Shown: positions 51,909-60,145 of the stretch, piece by piece
How positions within the stretch are numbered: the first letter of the stretch is position 1
Layout of the letters: every line of letters begins with the position of its first letter
Assembly (NCBI RefSeq): GCF_022436485.1
Contig: NZ_JAKUDO010000001.1
Span: forward strand, 1,054,001-1,118,000
Source of the DNA: Agrococcus sp. ARC_14
Lineage (GTDB): Bacteria > Actinomycetota > Actinomycetes > Actinomycetales > Microbacteriaceae
Direction of reading: 5' to 3'
Length of the DNA stretch: 64,000 nucleotides
The notes under the pieces: model-generated
The model's database searches: none
Seen by the model: the letters and a program-made list of their open reading frames with translations, nothing else
What the model was told of the DNA's origin: nothing
Position numbers and translations under genes: made by a program

Positions 51909-52457
51909 ATGGACCCCCTGCTCGTCGTCTGGATCATCGCCGGTGCCCTGGTGGTGCTCGGCCTCATCGGGCTCATCGCCACGCTCGCGTCGCGCGCATC
52001 CATGCGCCGGCTCAGCGCGACCGTCGACGAGCGCTGGTCGTCGCTGACCGCGAGCCTCGAGCGCCGCAAGAGCGTCGCCGAGCCGCTGCTGGCCTCGGCG
52101 ACCGAGCAGCAACGGGGCACGGTGGCGGATGCGTTCACCGCGCTCGAGCAGGCGATGTTCCCGTCGACGAAGGCCGAGGCGGAGGCCGAGGTGCAGCGGG
52201 TGCTGCGCCCGCTCGTGCAGGCAGCCGGATCGCAGCCGGCGGGCTCGGATGCTGCCGAGGCGCGAGCTGCGCTCGCCGCGCTCGACGACGAGGCGCAGGC
52301 ACGACGCCGCGACTACAACACGAGCGCTCGCGAGCTGAACGCGAAGGCGCGGCGCTTCCCGACGTCGGCATTCGCGAAGGTTGTTGCCGCACCCCGCGAG
52401 TTCTTCGAGGTGGACAACGCCGGCGCCGTCGCCGAGCCGCCCCGCATCCAGTTTTGA
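51909..52457 (+). CDS. LemA-like membrane protein
   Basis: A 182-aa protein with one N-terminal membrane helix (about 4-26), a helical body, and the LemA-type end DYNTSARELNAKARRFPTSA then FAKVVAAPREFFEVDNAG. TAGGCT (51897-51902) lies 6 nt before the ATG, a leaderless pattern. LemA proteins adopt a long four-helix bundle outside the membrane; their function is poorly defined. The TGA stop lies inside the left end of a 53-bp palindrome. Confidence 0.8.
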   Translation: MDPLLVVWIIAGALVVLGLIGLIATLASRASMRRLSATVDERWSSLTASLERRKSVAEPLLASATEQQRGTVADAFTALEQAMFPSTKAEAEAEVQRVLRPLVQAAGSQPAGSDAAEARAALAALDDEAQARRRDYNTSARELNAKARRFPTSAFAKVVAAPREFFEVDNAGAVAEPPRIQF

Positions 52458-52506
52458 GTCCGCAGCGCTCAACGCGACGAAGTCGCGTCGAGCGCGGAGG
52501 ACTCAA
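52454..52506. repeat. Second 53-bp TTGAG...CTCAA palindrome
   Basis: Arms run from TTGAGTCCGC at 52454 to GGACTCAA at 52506 about a GAA centre, with three or four mismatches. Length and ends equal those of 2081-2133. It starts within the stop codon of the LemA-like gene and may terminate it. Confidence 0.75.
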
Positions 52507-52590
52507 GGCTGAGGAGCGCGCGGCCCTCCGGGCCGCACGCGTCACGAAGCCTCGCTGCCCCGCACGCGTCTCGAAGCCTCGCCGACCCGC
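52507..52590. repeat. Dispersed GAGGAGCGCGC/CGCGTCACGA repeat
   Basis: This follows the 53-bp palindrome directly. GAGGAGCGCGC, then a GGCCCTCCGGGCC stem-loop, then ACGCGTCACGA match the plan of the repeat at 1912-2024, with a different loop. ACGAAGCCTCG and TCGAAGCCTCG are a further short direct repeat here. It separates the LemA-like gene and the convergent glycosylase gene. Confidence 0.65.
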
Positions 52591-52620
52591 TGGGTTGCGA
52601 CCGCGACTGCGACCCGCGCC

Positions 52621-53841
52621 CTAGCGTGCGCGCAGCGCCGCCGCCACCTCCGCCGCCCACGTACCCGGCCCGGTCACCTCGACGCGGTCGAGCCCTTGCC
52701 AGCCGGCGGCCTCGGCGAGTGCGGGCACGAGCCGCGCGGCCAGCTCGCCTGCGCGATCGGCGCTGCCGGGCTCGATCGTCGCGTGCTGCACGCGCAGGAT
52801 TCCCGCCTTGCGGTCGCTCTTGAGGTCGACGCGGCCGACCAGCTCGTCGTCGACGAGCACCGGCAGCACGTAGTAGCCGTGCTCGCGCTGCGGCGCGGGC
52901 GTGTAGATCGAGATGCGGTACGCGAACCCGAACATCCGCTCGGCGCGCGGCCGGAACCAGACGAGCGGGTCGAACGGCGACAGCAGTGCGGTCGATCGGA
53001 TGCGTCGCGGCACCCGGGTGCCGACCGTCAGGAACGCGGGGCGCCCCCACCCGTCGACCTCGACCGGCTCCAGCTCGCCGGCGTCGACGAGCTCGGTGAC
53101 CGCGACGCGCGCATCGGCGATCTTCAGCCGGTAGTAGTCGGCCAGGTCATCCAGGGTCGCGATGCCGAAAGCCCGAGCAGCTCTGCGCACCAGCTCGCGG
53201 TGCGCATCGGCGCGATCGATGCGCGCCTGCCCGTCCTCCGGCAGCACCGAGCCCGCTGCCGCGTAGCGCCGCTCGAAGCGCGTGCGCCCGATGGTGACCA
53301 GCTCGCCCCGCCGGAAGAGCACCGCGGTCGCCCAGTAGGCATCCGACTTGTTCCACCAGCCGCCCTGCATGCGCTGATGCTCTGGATGCTCCATCTCGCT
53401 CGGGCGGATCGGCCCGCGCTCGGCGAACTCGGCGAGCACGTCGTCGACGAGCCCGGCGTGCTCGGTGGCCCACTGCTCGGTGCTGGGGCGCATGGGCTGC
53501 TCGCGCTTCCAGCGCCAGAGCGCCCAGTCGTCGACGGGGATGACCGCCGCCTCGTGTGCGACGAACTCGGTGTAGCCGCCCAGGCCGCGCCCGTGGTCGT
53601 GGTGCAGCAGCCGGTCGAGCACGGTGCGGTCGTAGGGGCCGAGGCGCGCGAGCAGCGGCAGGTAGTGGCTGCGCTCGAAGACGTTGACCGAGTCGAGCTG
53701 CAGCAGGCCGAGCCTCGCGATCGCGCGCTCGAGGGTGCGGATGCCCGTGCGGCCGCGCTCGCCGGGCACGGCGCCGTCGAGACCGGATGCGGCGATGGCG
53801 ATGCGGCGGGCCTGTGCGGGCGAGATCCTGCGTGACGTCAC
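52621..53841 (-). CDS. YcaQ/AlkX-type DNA glycosylase (winged-helix DUF1006 family)
   Basis: A 406-aa HTH_42-family protein. Members flip no base but hydrolyse alkylated or crosslinked bases. Near residue 47 it reads LGLLQLDSVNVFERSHYLPL: the catalytic site is Q-x-D, the form of E. coli YcaQ (AlkX), which unhooks interstrand crosslinks, and not the Q-x-Q of AlkZ. VDLKSDRKAGILRVQ and the winged-helix repeats follow. GTG 53841 is chosen because TAGCCT lies 8 nt before it on the coding strand; the frame is open further upstream only by chance. Confidence 0.85.
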   Translation of the reverse strand: MTSRRISPAQARRIAIAASGLDGAVPGERGRTGIRTLERAIARLGLLQLDSVNVFERSHYLPLLARLGPYDRTVLDRLLHHDHGRGLGGYTEFVAHEAAVIPVDDWALWRWKREQPMRPSTEQWATEHAGLVDDVLAEFAERGPIRPSEMEHPEHQRMQGGWWNKSDAYWATAVLFRRGELVTIGRTRFERRYAAAGSVLPEDGQARIDRADAHRELVRRAARAFGIATLDDLADYYRLKIADARVAVTELVDAGELEPVEVDGWGRPAFLTVGTRVPRRIRSTALLSPFDPLVWFRPRAERMFGFAYRISIYTPAPQREHGYYVLPVLVDDELVGRVDLKSDRKAGILRVQHATIEPGSADRAGELAARLVPALAEAAGWQGLDRVEVTGPGTWAAEVAAALRAR

Positions 53842-53911
53842 GAGTCGTGAGGCTAGCAACGACCGCCCACGCATGGCGGCAGCGCAAGGGTGCGGGACGT
53901 AGGATCGGGCA

Positions 53912-55057
53912 ATGCTGTTCGCAAGACGTCCGCAGGAGAAGCCGGCCACCACGGCGCCCGCCGCCGACGTGCCGCGCGGCATGCGGATCGCCGGAGCCTG
54001 GTCGTGGCGCTTCGTCGCGATCGCGGCGGCCGCGGCCGTCGTCATCTGGCTGATCATGCAGTTCAGCCTCATCGTCATCCCGGTGCTCGTCGCTGCGCTG
54101 CTCACGGCGCTCCTGGGTCCGGCGGTCGACGCCCTCGTGCGGCATCGCTGGCCGCGCGGGCTTGCGGTGGCGCTCGCGCTGGTGGCGCTCATCGTGGTGG
54201 TCAGCGGGCTCGGCTGGCTCGCGGTCTCGCAGATCCGCGCCGAGTATCCGGCGCTGCAGGAGCGCGCGATCACCTTCTGGAACGAGACGCAGGCATGGGT
54301 GCTCTCGCTGCCCTTCGACATCTCCGAGCAGGATGTGCGCGACTTCGGCACGAACATCCTTGGCACGCTGCGCGACGATCTCTCGTCGATCCTCTCCAGC
54401 GCGCTCACGGTGGGCTCCTCGGTCGGCCACTTCGCCGCCGGCCTGCTGCTGACGGTCTTCGCGCTCATCTTCACGCTCGCCGACGGCCGCGGCATCTGGC
54501 GCTGGCTCCTGGGCCTGCTGCCGTCGAACGCCCGCCCCGCCACCGACGGCGCCGCGAGGGCCGGTTGGGTGACGCTCGGCAACTTCGTGCGCGTGCAGGT
54601 GCTGGTGGCGTTCATCGATGCGGTCGGCATCGGCCTCGGCGCGTTCATCCTCGGCCTGTTCTTCGAGGGCGGCATGCCGCTCGTGATCCCGATCGCGATC
54701 CTGGTCTTCCTCGGCTCGTTCATCCCGATCATCGGTGCGGTCGTCACGGGCGCGATCGCTGTGCTCGTCGCGCTCATCTCCTTCGGCCTCCTGCCGGCGG
54801 TCATCATGCTCGGCATCGTGCTGCTCGTGCAGCAGGTCGAGAGCCACGTGCTGCAGCCGATCATCATGGGCACCGCGGTGAAGGTGCACCCGCTCGCCGT
54901 CGTGCTCGCCGTGGCCGCAGGATCGACCATCGCGGGCATCGCGGGCGCGCTGTTCGCGGTGCCGGTCGTGGCCTTCCTCAACAACTTCGTGAAGACGATC
55001 GCCACGGAGTCGTGGCGCACCAACCCCAATCCCACGGTCAAGGACGTCGTCGCATGA
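53912..55057 (+). CDS. AI-2E family transporter
   Basis: A 381-aa membrane protein with eight predicted helices: a first pair near residues 32-70, a hydrophilic part (about 108-160) and then a cluster of five with PIAILVFLGSFIPIIGAVVTG and VESHVLQPIIMGTAV, the hallmark of the AI-2E (PerM) family. Members export signals or exchange sodium for protons. TAGGAT (53900-53905) lies 6 nt before the ATG. Its stop overlaps the ilvA start. Confidence 0.9.
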   Translation: MLFARRPQEKPATTAPAADVPRGMRIAGAWSWRFVAIAAAAAVVIWLIMQFSLIVIPVLVAALLTALLGPAVDALVRHRWPRGLAVALALVALIVVVSGLGWLAVSQIRAEYPALQERAITFWNETQAWVLSLPFDISEQDVRDFGTNILGTLRDDLSSILSSALTVGSSVGHFAAGLLLTVFALIFTLADGRGIWRWLLGLLPSNARPATDGAARAGWVTLGNFVRVQVLVAFIDAVGIGLGAFILGLFFEGGMPLVIPIAILVFLGSFIPIIGAVVTGAIAVLVALISFGLLPAVIMLGIVLLVQQVESHVLQPIIMGTAVKVHPLAVVLAVAAGSTIAGIAGALFAVPVVAFLNNFVKTIATESWRTNPNPTVKDVVA

Positions 55058-56289
55058 GCGCATCCGCACTGCCAGGGCCGACGCTGGCCGACTTCGAGGC
55101 CGCCCGCGAGCGGCTCGTGGGCATCGCGCAGGAGACCCCGATGGAGCTCTCGCGCTACCTGAGCGGCATGCTCGGCGCCGAGGTGCACCTCAAGTGCGAG
55201 AACCTGCAGCGCACCGGGGCCTACAAGATCCGCGGCGCCTACAACATGCTCGCGAAGCTCTCGCCAGAGCAGCGCGCTCGCGGCGTCGTGGCGGCCTCCG
55301 CAGGCAACCACGCGCAGGGCGTCGCCTTCGCGGCCACCGAGCTCGGCGTGCGATCCACCATCTTCATGCCGGTCGGCGTCGCGCTGCCGAAGCTGCAGGC
55401 CACGCGCGACTACGGCGCTGCCGTCGAGCTGCGCGGCCTCGAGTTCCAGACCGCGCTGGCCGCAGCGATCGAGCACGTCGAGCGCACCGGCGCCACCTTC
55501 GTGCCGCCGTTCGACCACGCCGACATCATCGAGGGCCAGGGCACGCTCGGTCTCGAGATCCTCGACCAGGTCCCGGATGCGACCACGGTCGTCGTGCCCA
55601 TCGGTGGCGGCGGGCTGGCGGCCGGGGTGGCCTCCGCCATCCGGCAGCGCGCAGCGCGCGACGGCCGCACGGTGCGGATCATCGGTGTGCAGGCAGAGCG
55701 GGCAGCCTCCTACGTCACGTCGCTGGAGGCGGGGGAGCCCACCACCATCGTGACGCAGTCGACGATCGCCGACGGCATCGCGGTCGCCCGCCCCGGCACC
55801 CTGCCGTTCTCGATCATCCGCGAGACCGTCGATGAGATCGTGACGGTGTCCGAGGATGACATCGCGCGCGCGCTCATCGTGCTGCTCGAGCGCGCCAAGC
55901 TCGTCGTCGAACCGGCCGGGGCGGTCACGACCGCCGCCATCATGACGGGACTGGTCGCATCCGACGGCCCGACGGTCGCGATCGTCTCCGGCGGCAACAT
56001 CGACCCGCTGTTCATGGAGCGCGTGATCGGCAGGGGCCTCGCGGCCTCGCAGCGCTACCTCAAGGTGCGCATGGCGCTGCCGGATCGCCCCGGGCAGCTC
56101 GCGATCATCGCGCAGATCGTCTCCGACGAGCAGGCGAACGTGGTCGAGGTGCTGCACTCGCAGCACGACGCCTGGACCTCCATCGCCGACGTCTCGATCG
56201 ACATCTCGGTCACGACGCGCGGGCCCGAGCACGCCGAGCGTGTGCTCGAGGCGCTGCGCCGGGCCGGATACGAGCCGGTCGTGCTCTAG
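55054..56289 (+). CDS. ilvA: Threonine ammonia-lyase (threonine dehydratase)
   Basis: A 411-aa PLP enzyme turning threonine into 2-oxobutyrate. The PLP lysine is K58 in RTGAYKIRGAYNM; the phosphate loop is VPIGGGGLAAGVA; ASAGNHAQGVAFAA is the substrate motif. A single C-terminal ACT-like domain (about 325-411, RPGQLAIIAQIVSDEQANVV) marks the short TdcB/IlvA form, which may respond to isoleucine or valine. The ATG overlaps the transporter stop (ATGA). A strong terminator follows. Confidence 0.93.
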   Translation: MSASALPGPTLADFEAARERLVGIAQETPMELSRYLSGMLGAEVHLKCENLQRTGAYKIRGAYNMLAKLSPEQRARGVVAASAGNHAQGVAFAATELGVRSTIFMPVGVALPKLQATRDYGAAVELRGLEFQTALAAAIEHVERTGATFVPPFDHADIIEGQGTLGLEILDQVPDATTVVVPIGGGGLAAGVASAIRQRAARDGRTVRIIGVQAERAASYVTSLEAGEPTTIVTQSTIADGIAVARPGTLPFSIIRETVDEIVTVSEDDIARALIVLLERAKLVVEPAGAVTTAAIMTGLVASDGPTVAIVSGGNIDPLFMERVIGRGLAASQRYLKVRMALPDRPGQLAIIAQIVSDEQANVVEVLHSQHDAWTSIADVSIDISVTTRGPEHAERVLEALRRAGYEPVVL

Positions 56290-56297
56290 GGACAGCA

Positions 56298-56326
56298 GAA
56301 TGCCCCGCGGTTGTCGCGGGGCATTC
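56298..56326 (+). terminator. Terminator of ilvA
   Basis: GAATGCCCCGCG-GTTGT-CGCGGGGCATTC, a perfect 12-bp stem and 5-nt loop starting 8 nt after the ilvA stop. The bases after it (TCATGTCT) are modestly T-rich. It can also act toward greA on the other strand. Confidence 0.85.
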
Positions 56327-56378
56327 TCATGTCTCGGGGTGACCGGCGGCCGAGACGGCCGCCGGAGCTGGCGTCGCG

Positions 56379-56402
56379 GCGCAGACCCGAAGGGGTCTGC
56401 GC
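56379..56402 (-). terminator. Terminator of greA
   Basis: GCGCAGACCC-GAAG-GGGTCTGCGC, a perfect 10-bp stem with a 4-nt loop, 14 nt beyond the greA stop on the minus strand. A further GGCGGCC/GGCCGCC stem (about 56345-56363) lies between the two terminators. Confidence 0.8.
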
Positions 56403-56416
56403 TTCAGCTCCAGCGC

Positions 56417-56905
56417 TCAGCCCCGGTAGGTCTGGACGTCGGTGATGACGACCTCGATGGTCGCACCGGACGGGGCTTCGTACGAGGCCTTCGCGCCGAT
56501 CTTCAGCCCCATGATGGCGCTGCCGAGCGGGCTCGCCTCGCTGTAGACGTCGAGCTCGTCGCCGTCCTCGGCGATCTCGCGGTTGCCCACGAGGAAGGTG
56601 GCCTTGTCGCCGGCGATCGTCGCGGTGACGACCGTGCCGGGCTCGACCACGCCGCTGGCCTGGGGCGCCTCGCCGACGGTGGCGTTGCGCAGCAGCTGCG
56701 TGATCTGCGTGATGCGGGCCTCGATCTGAGCCTGGTCGTCCTTGGCTGCGTGGTAGCCGCCGTTCTCCTTGAGGTCGCCCTCGTCGCGGGCTTCCTCGAT
56801 GCGCTTGGCGATCTCGGTGCGGACGGGCCCCTGCAGGTGCTCCAGCTCGCCCTGCAGGCGATCGTGCGCCTCCTGGGTCAGCCAGGTCTCCGTGGTGCCG
56901 TTCAT
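56417..56905 (-). CDS. greA: Transcription elongation factor GreA
   Basis: A 162-aa factor that rescues backtracked RNA polymerase. The N-terminal coiled coil has the tip acidic pair in EEARDEGDLKENGGYHAAKD and the C-terminal FKBP-like domain has ASPLGSAIMGLKIGA. Length is normal. AGGAGA precedes the ATG at 56905 on the coding strand; the frame is open further upstream without conservation. It follows the DUF4307 gene, the actinobacterial mca-DUF4307-greA neighbourhood. Confidence 0.96.
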   Translation of the reverse strand: MNGTTETWLTQEAHDRLQGELEHLQGPVRTEIAKRIEEARDEGDLKENGGYHAAKDDQAQIEARITQITQLLRNATVGEAPQASGVVEPGTVVTATIAGDKATFLVGNREIAEDGDELDVYSEASPLGSAIMGLKIGAKASYEAPSGATIEVVITDVQTYRG

Positions 56906-56960
56906 GTCGTCTCCTGATATGCACAGAACCGGCCCCGAGTGGGCCGGCTCAACTGGCATG

Positions 56961-57353
56961 CTATGGCACCCAGCACTCCGAGACCAATCCTGTGGTCGCC
57001 AGCTCGCTCGTGCGCACGTCCACGACATGCGTGCTCGTGAAGGCTTCTGCGGGCGGCAGCTCGAGCTGCACCCATCCGACGATGCCGTAGGCCTGGTTGA
57101 GCGCCTCGACCGCGCACTCCACCGGTGTGCCGGCATCCACCGACACCTCGAAGATCACCTCGACCGATGCGTCGTCGACGATCTCGTGGCCGATCGTGCG
57201 CGTCTGCAGCTGGGTGGACGCAGGATCGGTGCCCACCCACCAGACCCACATCGTCGCGGCGAGCAGGATGGCAACGCCCACCGCGATGCCGAGGATCTTC
57301 TCGCGCCGGGTGCGCGACCGCGTGCGGCCGTAGCGCGCTTCGAGATCGGTCAT
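56961..57353 (-). CDS. DUF4307 family membrane protein
   Basis: A 130-aa protein starting MTDLEARYGRTRSRTRREKI, with one membrane helix (about 19-41) and an extracytoplasmic domain with two cysteines (PVECAVEAL and VSECWVP) that may pair. The start YGR and the EVIFEVSV strand are typical of DUF4307. It lies between greA and the divergent mca gene, as in other actinobacteria. Function unknown. Confidence 0.88.
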   Translation of the reverse strand: MTDLEARYGRTRSRTRREKILGIAVGVAILLAATMWVWWVGTDPASTQLQTRTIGHEIVDDASVEVIFEVSVDAGTPVECAVEALNQAYGIVGWVQLELPPAEAFTSTHVVDVRTSELATTGLVSECWVP

Positions 57354-57439
57354 GTGGCCTGTCCGTGGGAAGATGAAGAGAGTTCCAGCCTATCCGTCGT
57401 GCCATCGGCGCGGCGTTGCGCTGGCGGGAGGGAGAGGCC

Positions 57440-58294
57440 GTGCGACGACTGCTCGCAGTGCATGCGCACCCGGACGACGAGTCGAGCAAGGGGGCGGCGA
57501 CGCTCGCGCGCTACGCGGCGGAGGGCGCAGACGTCACCGTCGTCTCCTGCACCGGTGGCGAGAGCGGCAGCGTGCTCAACGAGCGCTTCGAGCTCGGACA
57601 CCGAGCCGCTCGCGACATGACGGGAGTGCGCAGGCTCGAGATGGCCGCGGCGCAGGCCGCGCTCGGCATCGGGCACGCGTGGCTCGGCTACGTCGACTCG
57701 GGCATGCCGGACGAGGGCGAGCCGCTGCGCGCACTCTCCTTCGCCACCATCCCGCTCGAGATCTCCGGCCGCCCGCTCGTGCGGCTCATCCGCCGCCTCA
57801 TGCCCCAGGTGGTCGTCACGTATGACCAGACCGGCGGCTATCCGCATCCCGACCACATCCGCTGCCACGAGGTGACGATGTGGGCCGTCGAGCACGCCGC
57901 AGCAGGACTGCCCGAGCTCGGTGAGCCGTGGGAGGTGCAGAAGCTCTACTTCGACCGCAGCATGAGCGGCGCGCGGCTGCATGCGCTGCTGACGGCGCTG
58001 GAGGCCACCAGCCCAGACGACGACCGGCTGCCGTTCATGCGTGAATGGGCGGAACGACTGGGGACGCGCGGCGACACCATGACGACGCGCATCGACGTCG
58101 GCGCGCACCTGGATGCGCGCGATGTCGCCCTGCGGGCGCACGCGAGCCAGGTCGACCCGGAGTCGCGCTTCTTCTTCTGGCCGAACGAGCTGCTGCGGCA
58201 GGTGTGGCCGACCGACGACTACGAGCTGGTGCGATCGCGTGTGCAGGGCGAGCCGCAGGAGGACGACCTGTTCGCGGGCGTCGAGGAGGACTGA
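57440..58294 (+). CDS. mca: Mycothiol S-conjugate amidase
   Basis: A 284-aa zinc amidase of the PIG-L/LmbE fold that cleaves mycothiol conjugates during detoxification. The first zinc motif is AVHAHPDDESSKGAAT (H10, D13) and the third ligand lies in GYPHPDHIRCHE. The conserved FFFWPNELLRQVWPTDDYEL end favours Mca over the biosynthetic MshB, which differs there. GTG 57440 follows GGGAGGGAGAGG. Its presence shows the organism makes mycothiol. The stop overlaps the next ATG. Confidence 0.92.
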   Translation: MRRLLAVHAHPDDESSKGAATLARYAAEGADVTVVSCTGGESGSVLNERFELGHRAARDMTGVRRLEMAAAQAALGIGHAWLGYVDSGMPDEGEPLRALSFATIPLEISGRPLVRLIRRLMPQVVVTYDQTGGYPHPDHIRCHEVTMWAVEHAAAGLPELGEPWEVQKLYFDRSMSGARLHALLTALEATSPDDDRLPFMREWAERLGTRGDTMTTRIDVGAHLDARDVALRAHASQVDPESRFFFWPNELLRQVWPTDDYELVRSRVQGEPQEDDLFAGVEED

Positions 58295-58605
58295 TGCACG
58301 CACTGTTCGTCCAGGAGCTGCCGTACGATCCCAATCAGGTGACGCCTGGCGTCATCGGCTTCGCGGTCACAGCGCTCGTCGCAGTCGCCGTGATCCTGCT
58401 GCTGTGGGACTTCAATCGCCGCGTGCGCCGCATCAACGACCGCGCCGACGCTCGGGAGCGTCTGCTCGCGGAGGTCGCGGCCGCGCAGCGCCCGGCACGT
58501 GCGGATGCGGGAGTCGAGGGTGCCGCGTCGGACACAGCCGCGTCAGCCGAAGGCACTCCCTCCATCACCGACGAACCCGGCGGCGCGCAGCCGCCTCGGG
58601 CGTAG
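58294..58605 (+). CDS. Small single-helix membrane protein
   Basis: A 103-aa protein coupled to mca by a TGATG overlap. It has one helix (about 22-42, VIGFAVTALVAVAVILLLWD) followed by RRVRRINDRADARERLLAEV and an Ala/Pro-rich acidic tail. Similar small proteins follow mca in other actinobacteria. Function unknown. Confidence 0.75.
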   Translation: MHALFVQELPYDPNQVTPGVIGFAVTALVAVAVILLLWDFNRRVRRINDRADARERLLAEVAAAQRPARADAGVEGAASDTAASAEGTPSITDEPGGAQPPRA

Positions 58606-58612
58606 CTCGCCG

Positions 58613-59026
58613 CTAGAGCACCCCGATGGCGGTCGCCCGCCAACGCCCGTCGAGCCCTTCGAGCCGGATCGCCACGGCGCGCGTGCGACCTGCGGAGCGC
58701 ACGACCACCGCGCCCTCGACCACACCGTCGGCGGTATGGCAGGTGCGCACGCTGCTGATCTCGAACCCCGGCACCGTGCGCTGCAGCTGCAGCGCTCTGG
58801 CCCGCTTGGCCGTCAGCGCCCGCTGCGTCAGCAGCTCATAGGTCGACTCGGTCACCCAGCGCGCGATCTGCTGCACCTCGCGCACGCCCAGCAGGATCTC
58901 GATGACCCCGGTGGCGAGATTCTCGATCAAGGGATCCGGGTCGGGCAGGCCCGCTGACGAGCAGGGCTGGAAGTCGAAGAACTCCTCGGCGTCGACCGCC
59001 GTCATCCGTCGTCTCGTCTCGCGCAC
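58613..59026 (-). CDS. Rv3235-family protein
   Basis: A 137-aa protein. The segment LATGVIEILLGVREVQQIAR and WVTESTYELLTQRALTAK, then VRTCHTADGVVEGAVVV and AVAIRLEGLDGRWRATAIGV, fit the small actinobacterial Rv3235-like family found near prfB/secA. GTG 59026 is chosen because AGGAG lies 5 nt before it; ATG 59005 and GTG 59047 are possible. Function unknown. Confidence 0.7.
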   Translation of the reverse strand: MRETRRRMTAVDAEEFFDFQPCSSAGLPDPDPLIENLATGVIEILLGVREVQQIARWVTESTYELLTQRALTAKRARALQLQRTVPGFEISSVRTCHTADGVVEGAVVVRSAGRTRAVAIRLEGLDGRWRATAIGVL

Positions 59027-59181
59027 GTTGTCTCCTCGCACCCGCATCCGCGGTCTGCGGTCCGAGGCGGCACCGCCGTGGGGGAGAAGGTAGTCGGTCC
59101 GGCGCGGGCCGCGGGATGGGGACTTCTGCCCTGTGGAGAACTCTGCACGCAGCTCTGCCGGTGGCGGTTAGATTCGCCCGC

Positions 59182-59751
59182 GTGCGCTTCGAGGATCTGT
59201 TCGACGACCTGGAGAGCCAGCTCGAGGCCGAGCTGGGCGCCGAGCAGCGCGACCTGGCGGGCGAGGAGGAGCGCTTCCGCATCGGCAGGCTCGAGCTGCG
59301 CGATCGCATCGCCGCGGCACCTCGACTGCTCGACCTGACGCTGCGCGCCGGCAGCCGGCTGCGGCTGCAGCGCATGGCGCTCGGGCGCGACTGGCTCAAT
59401 GGCCTCGTGCTCGAGGGCGCACCGGCAGAGACAGGCGCGATCGTGCCGCTGCACGCGATCGTCGGCATCGAGCTCGACGGCGATGGCGCCGCCGCATCCG
59501 TGCTGCCGGCGAAGGAGGCCGGCGACCTGCAGGCGCGGCTGAGCTTCGCGTTCGCGCTGCGCGATCTCGCGCGACGGCGCGCGTCCGTCATCCTCGAGGG
59601 CCCGATGCCGGTCGCCGGCACGATCGATCGCGTCGGCCGCGACCACCTCGACCTCGCCGTGCACGAGCCCGGGGAGCGGCCGCGACGGGGAGCGGTGCGC
59701 TCGTGGCGCGTCGTGCCGTTCGCTGCGTTCGACTGGGTGCGGCTGCCCTGA
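59182..59751 (+). CDS. Conserved hypothetical protein (189 aa)
   Basis: An acidic helical start (VRFEDLFDDLESQLEAELGA) is followed by two SH3-like beta modules around LVLEGAPAETGAIVPLHAIV and VILEGPMPVAGTIDRVGRDH, LDLAVHEPGERPRRG. The repeat and the second line suggest a small beta-barrel domain. GTG 59182 is preferred since TTAGAT lies 8 nt upstream; ATG 59116 would need a GC-rich extension. It stands between Rv3235-like and HTH genes. No function recognised. Confidence 0.65.
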   Translation: MRFEDLFDDLESQLEAELGAEQRDLAGEEERFRIGRLELRDRIAAAPRLLDLTLRAGSRLRLQRMALGRDWLNGLVLEGAPAETGAIVPLHAIVGIELDGDGAAASVLPAKEAGDLQARLSFAFALRDLARRRASVILEGPMPVAGTIDRVGRDHLDLAVHEPGERPRRGAVRSWRVVPFAAFDWVRLP

Positions 59752-59790
59752 CGCGAACGCGGCCGTCGGTGCCGCGCTGCGGACCTCGCC

Positions 59791-60039
59791 TCAGCGGTCG
59801 CCGAACAGGTCGGCGATGCTTGCCGACTGCGCCTGCCGCCACAGCCCGCGGCGGCGCTCCACCTCGAGCTCGCGATCGATCCAGGCCTGCACCTCGTCGT
59901 CTGCGACCCGCCACGCGCCGCGCACGCGCACGCCGCGCAGCTCGCCGGCCTCGAGCAGCTCGACGATGGCGTTCGGCGTCGTGCCGAGCACGTCGGCGAC
60001 ATCGGCGACCGCGAGGAAGCGTCGGGGTTCCATCGACAT
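59791..60039 (-). CDS. Helix-turn-helix protein of the MerR/excisionase (BldC-like) type
   Basis: An 82-aa protein that is nearly all one wHTH domain: FLAVADVADVLGTTPNAIVE, LLEAGELRGVRVRGAWRV and VQAWIDRELE. CACAAT lies 6 nt before ATG 60039 on the coding strand. BldC-like proteins control development or stress genes in actinobacteria; excisionase function is unlikely as no integrase is near. It is divergent from the SAF-domain gene. Confidence 0.82.
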   Translation of the reverse strand: MSMEPRRFLAVADVADVLGTTPNAIVELLEAGELRGVRVRGAWRVADDEVQAWIDRELEVERRRGLWRQAQSASIADLFGDR

Positions 60040-60145
60040 GGCCCCATTGTGGGCCAGTCCGGGCTGGCACGAGCGGAGGCTGTGGAGAACTTCAGCGACG
60101 TGTCGCCGCGACCTGCCAGGTTGAGTCCGTCGACGAGGAGGAGTC

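Noticed and set aside
53842..56232. Extension of the glycosylase frame upstream through AI-2E and ilvA
   Set aside because: The extension is antisense to two clear genes and low in complexity; the promoter and first conserved residues place the start at 53841.
59791..60039. Phage excisionase
   Set aside because: The short MerR-like HTH protein has no integrase or phage gene near it; a BldC-like regulator is simpler.
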